Below, piece after piece: positions 30,152 to 38,299 of a stretch of 41,928 nucleotides of DNA (its first letter is position 1; the number at the start of each line of letters is the position of its first letter). Position numbers and translations under genes: made by a program. Origin of the DNA: Anaerolineaceae bacterium UBA5211 (lineage in GTDB: Bacteria > Chloroflexota > Anaerolineae > Anaerolineales > Anaerolineaceae); the NCBI GenBank assembly GCA_002412595.1, contig DHVJ01000009.1:1167-43094 (forward strand). Direction: 5' to 3'. Below the pieces are notes generated by a model, which was not told the DNA's origin, did no database searches, and worked only from the letters and a program-made list of their open reading frames with translations.

Positions 30152-32953
30152 ATGTTTCCCATTGTCGCGCTTGATTTAGAAACCACAGGTTTGGACCCTT
30201 CTCGAGATGCAATTCTTGAAATTGGGGCTGTCAAATTCGATGAAACAGGAATCATAGACCGCTGGCATTCCTTAATCAATCCACAGCGACTGATCCCAGC
30301 TCCCATTATTCAATTGACCGGCATCACCAACGAGATGGTGCGGGATGCCCCGCCGATCAAAGCGGTCATCCAGGATTTTGCCGATTTTGTGGGCGACCTG
30401 CCGGTGATTGGACACAATGTCAGATTTGATTTAAATTTCCTAAAGACAAAACATGCCTTTGACCACAATCCGGTCAATGATACCTTTGAAATTGCCGCAG
30501 TATTGCTCCCCAGCGCACCGCGTTACAGTCTGAGCGCTTTGGTGGATACGCTGGAAGTTTCCAATTTACAACCGCACCGTGCTCAGGAGGATGCCGAAGC
30601 AACCATGGCGGTCTTCCTGCGGCTGATAGATAAGGCGCGAGCACTGCCCATCCATCTTTTGGCGGAGATTGTTCAGGATTCGCAGAATATTTTAGACTGG
30701 GATGCACGCTGGTTTTTCAACCAGGTATTAAGAATGCGTTCGCAGGAAGGTATGCAGGCACGCGAAGCCAAACAGCGAGATTATGGTGTATTGTTCAGCG
30801 AACCTTCCGAATTGCTCACGCCGGCTTTAAAACCCAACCCGGTTTTTGAACCGTTGGATGTAGAAGAAGCCACAGCCATCCTCAGCCCGGGCGGACCATT
30901 CTCTAAAATCATGGAGAATTTTGAAAGCCGCAATGAGCAGCTGGAGATGCTGCAGGCTGTTACCAATGCTTTATCGAATAGCCAGCATTTAATGGTGTAG
31001 GCGGGAACAGGCATCGGCAAGTCCTTTGCCTATTTGGTCCCTGCGGCATTGTGGTCAACGCGCAACAATGCGCGTGTGGTTATCTCTACCAACACGCTCA
31101 ACCTGCAAGATCAGCTGATCAACAAGGATATCCCGGATTTACAAAAAGCCCTTGGTATCGATTTGCGCGTAGGTGTTCTGAAAGGCCGTGTAAATTACCT
31201 GTGCCCCCGCCGCCTGGAAGCGCTGCGGCATCGCAAACCGCGCGACGCCAGTGAGCTGCGGTTGTTGGCCAAGATTCTGGTCTGGTTGGAGCAGGGCGGC
31301 AGCGGCCAGCTGGGTGAATTGAATCTGACCGGCCCGGTGGAAAAAGAAGCCTGGCGCCGGCTTTCTGCGCAGGATGAAGCCTGTACTGGTGAAGTTTGTA
31401 TGAACCGCATGGGGGGGATATGCCCTTACTTCCGTGCACGGCAGACGGCTCTAGGCGCCCACATTATCATTGTCAATCACGCATTGCTGCTTTCAGATGT
31501 GGTTGCCAATAACCGGGTTTTGCCGGAATATAAATATCTGATTGTCGATGAAGCACACCACCTTGAGGATGCCTCCACCAGTGCTTTGAGTTATAGGGTG
31601 ACCCAAGGGGATATCGAACGATTATTTGAAGAGTTGGGTGGTACGAATAATGGCTCATTAGGTCAGTTGTTGACCGCTTTATCCAACCAGCTCAAACCTT
31701 CCGAATATTCTGCATTTGAACGCGGAGTAGAAAAGGCAACCGACCTGGCATACCGCGCGCAATCCCGCTTCAAAGATTTCTTCGCGGCTATCGAGGCATT
31801 TCTGGAACAGGAACGCAACGGCGAAGCAGTAGGCGATTATGGCCAGCAAGTGCGTGTGACGGACTCGACCCAGCACATTCCCATTTGGGATGATGTGATG
31901 ATCAGCTGGGATGAGGTGGCCCAGCCATTGGAAGCTTTGCAGAGACTGTTAAGCTCATTGGTGAGCGGTTTATCGGATGAAGAGAGCGCCAATAGTGACC
32001 AGGTGGAAAACCTGGTGGGAGAGCTGCTTTCCATCACTCACACACTGCAGGAGATGCACGATAATATTTTTGCCATGGTGTCCGAATTGGATAACAATAC
32101 AATTTATTGGATCAACCTGGATGTTAAATATGGACATTTATCACTGAATTTTGCTCCCCTGGAAATAGGCCCCCTAATGGAAGAATACCTGTGGCATACC
32201 AAGGAAAGTGTGGTGGTTACATCGGCTACGCTGACCGCCAATAATAATTTCGATTACATCCGGGCACGCTTGAACGCAGATGAAGCGGACGAGCTGATTC
32301 TGGGTTCACCTTTTGATTACGAAAACTCAGCATTGCTATTCATTCCGACCGATATGCCCGAACCGATGGATTACACAAATTACCAGCGTTCGATTGAACG
32401 GGCCATTCTGCGCACTGCACGGGCAACGGGCGGGCGGATGTTGGTTCTATTTACTTCGTATAAGCAATTGAAGGCGACTTCCCATGTCGTTTCACCCCTG
32501 TTGGCTAAAGACGGGATTCAAGTTTATGAACAAGGTGAGGGGGCTTCCACCAGCGCGCTGTTGGATTCGTTCCGCTCCAGCGACCATGCCGTTCTGTTGG
32601 GGACACGTTCCTTCTGGGAGGGCGTGGACGTACCCGGTGAGGCGCTTTCCATTTTGATGATTATTAAATTGCCCTTCGATGTTCCCAGTGACCCGGTGAT
32701 TGCCGCGCGAGCGGAAACCTTCGAGAACGCTTTCAGCGAATATACGCTGCCCGAAGCTATCCTGCGCTTTCGCCAGGGCTTCGGCCGTCTGATCCGCACC
32801 CAGTCCGACCGCGGTGTGGTAGCCGTGTTGGATAGGCGTGTGCGTACCAAGCAGTATGGGCCGCTTTTCATTAAATCTTTGCCGGTGTGCCATATGGTAG
32901 ATAGTTCTGTCGAGAACCTGCCGGATGAGGCTACGCGCTGGCTGAATATCTAA
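30152..32953 (+). pseudogene. dinG: dinG exonuclease-helicase interrupted by one in-frame TAG
   Basis: The whole frame is 934 codons, normal for the Gram-positive-type DinG with an N-terminal exonuclease. DEDD exonuclease motifs are present: ALDLETTGLDPSRDAILEIG, GHNVRFDLNFL and HRAQEDAEA. Codon 283 (30998-31000) is TAG where homologues have the Glu that begins Walker A; AGTGIGKS follows in frame. Downstream helicase parts are intact: four Cys for a Fe-S cluster (YLCPRR, ACTGEVC, ICPYF), VDEAHHLED, VTSATLT, GTRSFWEGVDVPGEA and RFRQGFGRLIRT. A restart at 31034 would lack Walker A. The most likely cause is one G-to-T change (GAG to TAG). Sequencing error or a very recent mutation fits the otherwise perfect conservation. 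TAG is an ordinary stop for other genes here. Confidence 0.9.
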
Positions 32954-32980
32954 AATACCATGTTGGGGAAAAAGAGACAG

Positions 32981-33817
32981 ATGCGCCTGACCGTTCTGGT
33001 GGATAACAACACACTAATCGATCAATATTTGTTAGGTGAGCCGGCGGTTTCATATTTAATTGAAGTTGCTGGAAAGAAGATATTGTTTGATGCGGGTTAC
33101 TCGGATGTGTTCCTGCTGAATACCGAGAAACTCGGTATTGATCTGACTGAATTGGATATGGTGGTGCTTTCTCACGGCCACCTGGATCACACTTGGGGAT
33201 TAGCATACTTGATTCGCTTGTTCTCAGAAGCGCGTTCGAGCGGAAGAATGAAACACAAACCTGCACTGATTGCGCATCCACAGGTATTCGCAAAACGATC
33301 CTATCAGGATGATCCGCATATCGGTTCGCTGCTTCAACCGGCGGATTTGGATCCTTTCTTTGAAATTCAATTAAGCCCGAGCCCGGTGGAACTGACCGAG
33401 CGATTATTTTTCCTGGGGGAGATTGCCCGTAATAATGATTTTGAGGCACAAGAGAGCCTGGGTCAGCTTGAGATTGATGGCCAGGAATCTCCAGATTGGG
33501 TCCTGGACGATTCAGCGCTGGCGTACCGCGCGGATGACGGTTTGGTAGTTATCACGGGCTGTTCTCACGCGGGTATTTGCAACATTGTGGAACAAGCACG
33601 GCGGGTCAGTGGCGAGGGCAGGGTGCTGGACATCATTGGCGGTTTTCATTTACTGGAACCCTCAGCGCTGCAACTGAATGGCATGATCGATTATTTAGAG
33701 AAATTAAAACCAGCGCAGGTGCATGCCTGCCACTGCACGGATTTGTATTCCAAGATGGCTTTGGGGAAAGTTGTGAATCTGGGTGAAGTTGGCAGTGGGT
33801 TGGTTTTAGAATACTGA
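32981..33817 (+). CDS. Metallo-beta-lactamase-fold hydrolase
   Basis: About 278 residues from the ATG giving MRLTVLVDNNT; an in-frame ATG at 32960 adds seven less likely residues. The metal-binding motifs are VVLSHGHLDHTWG (HxHxDH), ITGCSHAGICN and HACHCTD near the C-terminus. The arrangement resembles the archaeal and bacterial group annotated as dihydropterin ribofuranosyl-aminobenzene phosphate synthase-like MBL proteins (MJ0301-like); that substrate is not certain. It lies 27 bp after dinG. Its stop is 8 bp from the convergent response-regulator stop. Confidence 0.88.
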   Translation: MRLTVLVDNNTLIDQYLLGEPAVSYLIEVAGKKILFDAGYSDVFLLNTEKLGIDLTELDMVVLSHGHLDHTWGLAYLIRLFSEARSSGRMKHKPALIAHPQVFAKRSYQDDPHIGSLLQPADLDPFFEIQLSPSPVELTERLFFLGEIARNNDFEAQESLGQLEIDGQESPDWVLDDSALAYRADDGLVVITGCSHAGICNIVEQARRVSGEGRVLDIIGGFHLLEPSALQLNGMIDYLEKLKPAQVHACHCTDLYSKMALGKVVNLGEVGSGLVLEY

Positions 33818-33825
33818 TTAAGTTA

Positions 33826-34878
33826 TCAGGCGATTACATCATTAACAACTTGTTTGATAGCAGCCAGGTCTAAATTTTTCTTATCCAGAAAAGCAACTGC
33901 GCCGGATTGCAGACCCTGACGATGAAATTCCCGGTCGGGATACGCGCTGATGAGCACGATGCGCGATTGGGGGCTGGCATTTTTTAATTTACGGGAACAT
34001 TGGATGCCGTCTTCGTCACCTAAGATAACATCAATCAATACCAGCTGAAATTTTATTTGGGCGGCCAATTGTAATGTTGTTTGAATATCTGCAGCTTCGT
34101 AGATCATCGCATCCGGATTGGCTTTGCCAATCATTTTCAGGAGCTGCTTGCGATAACGCGCATTGTCGTCAACTACTAAAATAGCTCCTGAGTGATTCGA
34201 TTGCGCTTTAACCGGGATGGTAAAACTGGCTGCTTCTTCGCCCGGGATGGCCAAGATTTGAGGATGGCGCACTACGTAGTTCACTGCTTCCAGACGGCTT
34301 TGCACATCCAACTGCTGGTATAAGCGAGTTAGATGGTTCTCTACCGTTTTAACGCTCAACCCCATTTCCCGCGCGATCGACTTGTTATCCAATCCCTGAT
34401 GCAGGAAATTCAGGATTGAGCGCTGGCGATCGGTCAGATTGGGTGTATCAGTTAAGTTCTCGGATGGTTCTGTCAGCTTGCTGATAAGGCTGCTGGAAAT
34501 CCAGCGTTCGCCTGCCAATATTTTTTGAATCGCCAGCTTAAGGTCATTCAGCGATTGATCTTTCATGTGGTATCCGTCCACTCCGGCGTTCAGCAGACCT
34601 TTAACATAGATATCGTCATCGTAAGCACTGACGACCAAAATTTTTAAATCTGGGTGACTTGCTCTAATTTCTCGAATGGCTTGAATCGGTTGAAAATCAG
34701 GCATGGTGACATCCATGATTAAACAATCGACCATTTGTTTTTCAATTATTTCCAGTAGATGAGAACCGTCACCGATCTCTCCGATTACTTCAAGATCAGG
34801 CAGCTGTTCGATCATTTTGCGAATCCCCGCTCTTACGATGGCATGGTCGTCTGCTAATAAAATCCGGGTTTTGCTCAT
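33826..34878 (-). CDS. REC-HTH(LuxR)-REC response regulator with two receiver domains
   Basis: 350 residues from the ATG giving MSKTRILLADDH. Receiver 1 (1-120) has Asp10/Asp11, phospho-acceptor Asp56 (IMDVTMPD), Ser84 and Lys106. A LuxR-type HTH follows at about 147-205 (LTDRQRSILNFL, KSIAREMGLSVKTVENHLTR). Receiver 2 (230-350) has Asp237/Asp238, Asp283 (LVLIDVILGDEDG) and Lys333. NarL-type regulators normally end after the HTH; a second complete receiver after it is rare. It is divergent from the ABC-histidine kinase fusion, its likely partner. A TGGTATAAA -10 box ends 6 nt before the ATG. No Shine-Dalgarno is visible. Confidence 0.92.
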   Translation of the reverse strand: MSKTRILLADDHAIVRAGIRKMIEQLPDLEVIGEIGDGSHLLEIIEKQMVDCLIMDVTMPDFQPIQAIREIRASHPDLKILVVSAYDDDIYVKGLLNAGVDGYHMKDQSLNDLKLAIQKILAGERWISSSLISKLTEPSENLTDTPNLTDRQRSILNFLHQGLDNKSIAREMGLSVKTVENHLTRLYQQLDVQSRLEAVNYVVRHPQILAIPGEEAASFTIPVKAQSNHSGAILVVDDNARYRKQLLKMIGKANPDAMIYEAADIQTTLQLAAQIKFQLVLIDVILGDEDGIQCSRKLKNASPQSRIVLISAYPDREFHRQGLQSGAVAFLDKKNLDLAAIKQVVNDVIA

Positions 34879-34884
34879 GTCTGA

Positions 34885-34893
34885 TTTATACCA
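34885..34893 (-). promoter_or_regulatory. Extended -10 box TGGTATAAA before the response-regulator gene
   Basis: On the minus strand TGGTATAAA ends 6 nt before the ATG at 34878, giving a start of transcription on or next to the start codon. It resembles the dinG box (TGGTATAAT). It lies in the 241-bp divergent region shared with the kinase gene. Confidence 0.55.
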
Positions 34894-35119
34894 CCGAACC
34901 ATATTGAAGCGAATGATGATTATTCCAGGAAATAAATAGAAATCTTAAGACTGCCAAGATTCTTAAGGTAAATCATGTATAATTTCTTTACTAAGTAGAT
35001 TGAAAATGCAACCATAAACTGCTCGATTGCGATTTGAGTGTGATATAGAAATGAGCAGGAGATTATTCAACGAACGCTCAGACCTCGAAAACAATCGATT
35101 AATCAATAATCGAAATTTT

Positions 35120-36715
35120 ATGCGACCTCTTCTGCAAGTAAAAAATTTATCCAAGTCTTTTGGCACACTACCGGTTATCCAACATGTAAGTTTTGATATC
35201 CCGGCAGGTGAAGTGATTGGGCTGACCGGCAGCACTGGTTCCGGCAAGTCTGTGCTGGTGATGCTGCTTGCGGGACTTTATGCACCTGATGAAGGCGAAA
35301 TCTATTTCCAAAATAAACAGCTCATTTATCCGTTTATTGCACAATCATTGGGCATAGGGATTATTCATCAACGGCCCCCCATGGCAGACCATTTTAATAT
35401 CGTCGAAAATATTTTTCTGGGTAATGAAATTGGCAGAAATCCAAAATTCGGTTTATTGCGAAAGTTGGATGAAGATAAAATGTATCAAAAAGCAGCTACG
35501 CTGCTGGATGAATTGGGTTTGGGTGTTAAATCGCTGGATGAAAAAGTTTATAACCTGACCGGTGAACAGCGCCAAATGATTGCCATAGCACGTGTTTTGA
35601 CTAAACCTGTCCGATTGGTGATTATTGATGAACCCACTGTAGCGTTGAGCTACCCTAACCAACAGCGACTCTTGGGTTTAATCCAGGACTGGCGTAGAAA
35701 CGATGTATCGGTTCTTTTTAGCTCCAACAACCTGGACCATTTATTTGCTGTAACGGATCGTATCGTGATCCTCAACCAGGGTGGAATTGTTGCGAATTTG
35801 TTTACCGATCAGACCAGTCGTGAAGAGGTTGTTGAAAAACTACTGGGGATTAAAAACCCAGCGGAACCATCGCCGGCATATTGGGATTATGACACTTATG
35901 ATCATATTCGTGAAAATGCCGAACGACTGCGCTATCATCAAATGTTATTGGAAAAAGATCTGGCTGCTGAAGGCACATTGAACCGCCAATTAGCTGATCA
36001 ATTGGCGGAACAATTGCAAGCTTTGGACAAAGCCAACCTTGCCCTGAGGGAGGCCCAGCGGCGGTTGCTCTCTGAAAGAGAAGAAGAACGCAAACATTTG
36101 GCCCGGGAACTTCACGATCAGATTATTCAGGATTTACTCAGTATAAATTACGAATTGGAGGAGATGGGCACGGAAGTGAGTTTATCTTCTCAGACTGAAA
36201 AAAGCGTGTCCAGTATTCAACAAGGAATTCGTGATCTAATTGATAGTTTGCGCAATATCTGCCGAGACCTGCGGCCTCCAACCATAGATAATCTGGGACT
36301 GGGAGCTGCGCTGCAATCTTATTCGCAGGATTGGGAAATACGTACAGGCGTAAAAGTTAATTTAATTCTGGATGATCATTTAGGGCGGCTGCCGGAAGAA
36401 ACAGAGTTGTCAATCTTTCGCATCATTCAGGAAGGATTAAATAATGTCTGGCACCATGCACAGGCTACCCAAGTGCAGATTAGCCTGAAACATACTTCAC
36501 CGCGTTCGCTGATGGTTACGATCAGTGATGATGGCATGGGCCTTGATGAAGATTTTGACTTAATTACTTTGGCAAACAACGGTCATTATGGGTTACTTGG
36601 TATCAGCGAAAGAGTAGCCTTGTTGGGCGGTCGTTTCCATCTACAACGTTCTCCTGAGGGGGGGTCGCTGCTTCTGGTTGAAGTACCGCATCCACGAGTG
36701 GTAGCAAGTAATTAA
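35120..36715 (+). CDS. ABC ATPase domain fused to a HisKA_3 histidine kinase
   Basis: 531 residues from the ATG giving MRPLLQVKNLSKSFG; the frame is open from a TTG at 35027 but that part has no family match. Residues 1-245 are an ABC domain like the first half of MmsA/RbsA. It has Walker A GSTGSGKS (37-44), Q loop IIHQRPP, VENIFLGNE (95-103), signature LTGEQRQMIAIAR (146-158) and Walker B LVIIDEPT. The switch His is replaced (FSSNNLDH). A coiled coil runs over about 265-320. The kinase has an H box EEERKHLARELHDQ with His332, an N box EGLNNVWHH (438-446), SDDGMGLD, and GLLGISERVALLGG. It has no membrane segment, so it is cytoplasmic. Context: divergent REC-HTH-REC regulator upstream, sugar ABC transporter downstream. 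It probably signals transporter state. Confidence 0.93.
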   Translation: MRPLLQVKNLSKSFGTLPVIQHVSFDIPAGEVIGLTGSTGSGKSVLVMLLAGLYAPDEGEIYFQNKQLIYPFIAQSLGIGIIHQRPPMADHFNIVENIFLGNEIGRNPKFGLLRKLDEDKMYQKAATLLDELGLGVKSLDEKVYNLTGEQRQMIAIARVLTKPVRLVIIDEPTVALSYPNQQRLLGLIQDWRRNDVSVLFSSNNLDHLFAVTDRIVILNQGGIVANLFTDQTSREEVVEKLLGIKNPAEPSPAYWDYDTYDHIRENAERLRYHQMLLEKDLAAEGTLNRQLADQLAEQLQALDKANLALREAQRRLLSEREEERKHLARELHDQIIQDLLSINYELEEMGTEVSLSSQTEKSVSSIQQGIRDLIDSLRNICRDLRPPTIDNLGLGAALQSYSQDWEIRTGVKVNLILDDHLGRLPEETELSIFRIIQEGLNNVWHHAQATQVQISLKHTSPRSLMVTISDDGMGLDEDFDLITLANNGHYGLLGISERVALLGGRFHLQRSPEGGSLLLVEVPHPRVVASN

Positions 36716-36744
36716 TAATTTACGAACTGAAAAACAATAGGGGG

Positions 36745-36769
36745 TTTCCCCTAATCAAATAAGGGGAAA
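36745..36769. promoter_or_regulatory. Inverted repeat TTTCCCCT-N9-AGGGGAAA
   Basis: The 8-bp arms are perfect, 30 bp after the kinase stop codon. It may be an operator for the transporter operon, bound for example by the neighbouring regulator, or the stem of a terminator for the kinase gene; only a short A run follows. Confidence 0.5.
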
Positions 36770-36803
36770 AATGCCATGTTTGCATCCCTGATATTTGTTA
36801 TCC

Positions 36804-36847
36804 TTTACAGACAGTTTACGCCGAAAATTTAATTAACAAACTGTAAA
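36804..36847. promoter_or_regulatory. Inverted repeat TTTACAG...CTGTAAA around a likely promoter
   Basis: TTTACAG (36804-36810) and CTGTAAA (36841-36847) are complementary, and a nested pair ACAGTTT (36811-36817)/AAACTGT (36838-36844) lies between them. The left arm overlaps the -35-like TTTACA and the right arm falls at the expected start of transcription. Confidence 0.4.
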
Positions 36848-37021
36848 AATTCATAACAAATTAATTAACCAAGCAACTGAAGAAAAATTAAAAATACTGC
36901 GAGTTAATTTTCAAATTGGAATTATCAAATCTTTCTACAGGAGGTGAAATAGATAAAACACAAGCAAAGAACGATCAAAAAAAACCAAAATCAAATAATC
37001 ATTCTATAAGGAGGAATGAAA

Positions 37022-38203
37022 ATGTTTAAAAAGAATTCAATGTATGTTGTATTAACAGCCTTGATCATTGCTGCTTCTGCTCTGACCGCTTGCCAATCTG
37101 CAGCGACAGAAGAAGCTGCTGTGGTTGAAGAACCGGCCATGGAAGAAGCTGCTCCGGCTGAGGAAGCTGCACCCGCAGAAGAAGCGACCCTGGCTGTTGG
37201 TATTGTTCTGCCCACCAAAGATGAACCTCGCTGGATCCAGGACGAAACCCGCTTCAAAGATGCATTAACTGCTGCCGGTTATGATGTGGAAATTCTCTTC
37301 AGCCAAGGTGATTCCGCCAAAGAGAAAGCCAATGTGGAAGCCCTGATTTCGAAGGGCGTAAAAGTTCTCATCATTTGCCCGCAGGATGGAACCGCTGCTG
37401 CCGCCGCCGCAGAAGAAGCTGGCGCCGCTGGCGTGAAGGTCATTTCTTACGACCGCCTCATCCGCGAAACCGACGCTGTCGATTATTATGTTACCTTCGA
37501 TAGCATCGCTGTTGGTGCCAATCAGGGTCAGTATCTGATTGACAATGCTACCGGCACTGGCAATCCGTTGTACCTGTATGCAGGTGCTGCGTCCGATAAC
37601 AATGCATTCCTGTTCTTCGAAGGTGCATGGAGCGTTTTGCAGCCCAAGATTGCTGATGGCACATTTGTAGTCAAGAATTCAAGCGAAGCTGTTGCCCTTC
37701 AGGATACGGCCGAATTAACCCGCGATGAAATGAGCAAGATCATCGGCCAGGTAACCACCAACTGGGATTTCAACACCGCCAAGAACCTGGCAGAGGCCAA
37801 CCTGACCGCTACCACGGCTGCTGATAAGGGTGTTGTCTATATCTTAGCCCCCAATGATGGCACAGCACGCGCTATCGCAGATGCCTTCGGCACTGACACC
37901 GATGTAACTCAATTCTATGTAACCGGTCAGGATGCAGAAATTGCTTCCGTCCAGTACATCATCGATGGAAAGCAGTCCATGACGGTCTTCAAGGATGTCC
38001 GCACCCTGGTTAAAGATGCAATTTCTGCTGCAGTTGCTTTGCTGGAAGGAAACGAACCCGTAGCTTCTGGTGCATATGATAATGGCGTCAAGGAAGTCCC
38101 GGCGATTCAATCCGCAGTTGTGACTGTGGACAAGGCTAATGTGCAATCTGCCTTGATCGACTCCGGCTACTATGAAGCCAGCCAATTCACAGGGTTAGAG
38201 TAA
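37022..38203 (+). CDS. Sugar ABC transporter substrate-binding lipoprotein, ChvE/XylF type
   Basis: About 393 residues. I prefer the ATG at 37022, 7 nt after AAGGAGG, over the one at 37016, which is only 1 nt from it. The signal peptide ends in a lipobox (LTACQ), so the protein is tethered outside the membrane. A 35-residue Glu/Ala/Pro-rich linker follows. The periplasmic-binding-protein type I fold starts at VGIVLPTKDEPRWIQD and includes LISKGVKVLIICPQD, VISYDRLIRETDAVDYYVTFD and YVTGQDAEIASVQYI. This pattern fits multiple-monosaccharide or xylose binding (ChvE). It is the first gene of the transporter operon. Confidence 0.92.
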   Translation: MFKKNSMYVVLTALIIAASALTACQSAATEEAAVVEEPAMEEAAPAEEAAPAEEATLAVGIVLPTKDEPRWIQDETRFKDALTAAGYDVEILFSQGDSAKEKANVEALISKGVKVLIICPQDGTAAAAAAEEAGAAGVKVISYDRLIRETDAVDYYVTFDSIAVGANQGQYLIDNATGTGNPLYLYAGAASDNNAFLFFEGAWSVLQPKIADGTFVVKNSSEAVALQDTAELTRDEMSKIIGQVTTNWDFNTAKNLAEANLTATTAADKGVVYILAPNDGTARAIADAFGTDTDVTQFYVTGQDAEIASVQYIIDGKQSMTVFKDVRTLVKDAISAAVALLEGNEPVASGAYDNGVKEVPAIQSAVVTVDKANVQSALIDSGYYEASQFTGLE

Positions 38204-38225
38204 ATTCTAATCAAAATGTAAATCA

Positions 38226-38258
38226 GAATAGTGATGGTGTTTTTTACCATCACTATTC
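38226..38258 (+). other. Stem-loop between the binding-protein and ATPase genes
   Basis: A 13-bp perfect stem GAATAGTGATGGT/ACCATCACTATTC with a 7-nt loop (GTTTTTT). No T-run follows it, so it is not a normal terminator. Such hairpins after binding-protein genes usually protect the upstream mRNA and make the binding protein more abundant than the membrane parts. Confidence 0.75.
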
Positions 38259-38299
38259 TATATAATAATTGAAGAACATCATGGAGTTGGAATCAGCCA

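Larger units (their letters stand above)
36716..37021. promoter_or_regulatory. Regulatory region upstream of the sugar transporter operon
   Basis: About 305 bp without a gene. It contains a palindrome at 36745-36769 and a promoter-like TTTACA-N18-TTTAAT (36804-36833). An inverted repeat TTTACAG/CTGTAAA flanks that promoter. A perfect AGGAGGTGA at 36939-36947 is followed only by GTG AAA TAG. AAGGAGG for the binding-protein gene lies at 37008-37014. The long A+T-rich leader (about 170 nt if the promoter is right) could carry RNA-level control. Confidence 0.5.

Noticed and set aside
30998..31000. TAG read as an amino acid (recoding) as a general rule
   Set aside because: Several intact genes here end in TAG (for example at 16544, 21473, 30092 and 41019), and the only tRNA seen has anticodon UAA-Leu, not a suppressor.
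31034..32953. Separate helicase gene starting at 31034
   Set aside because: It is the same frame as the upstream part, lacks Walker A, and begins only because of the single TAG; it is treated as part of dinG.
35027..35119. 31-codon N-terminal extension of the ABC-kinase fusion
   Set aside because: It starts at TTG without a ribosome binding site and has no similarity to ABC domains, whose normal start is MRPLLQVKNL; kept only as a possibility.
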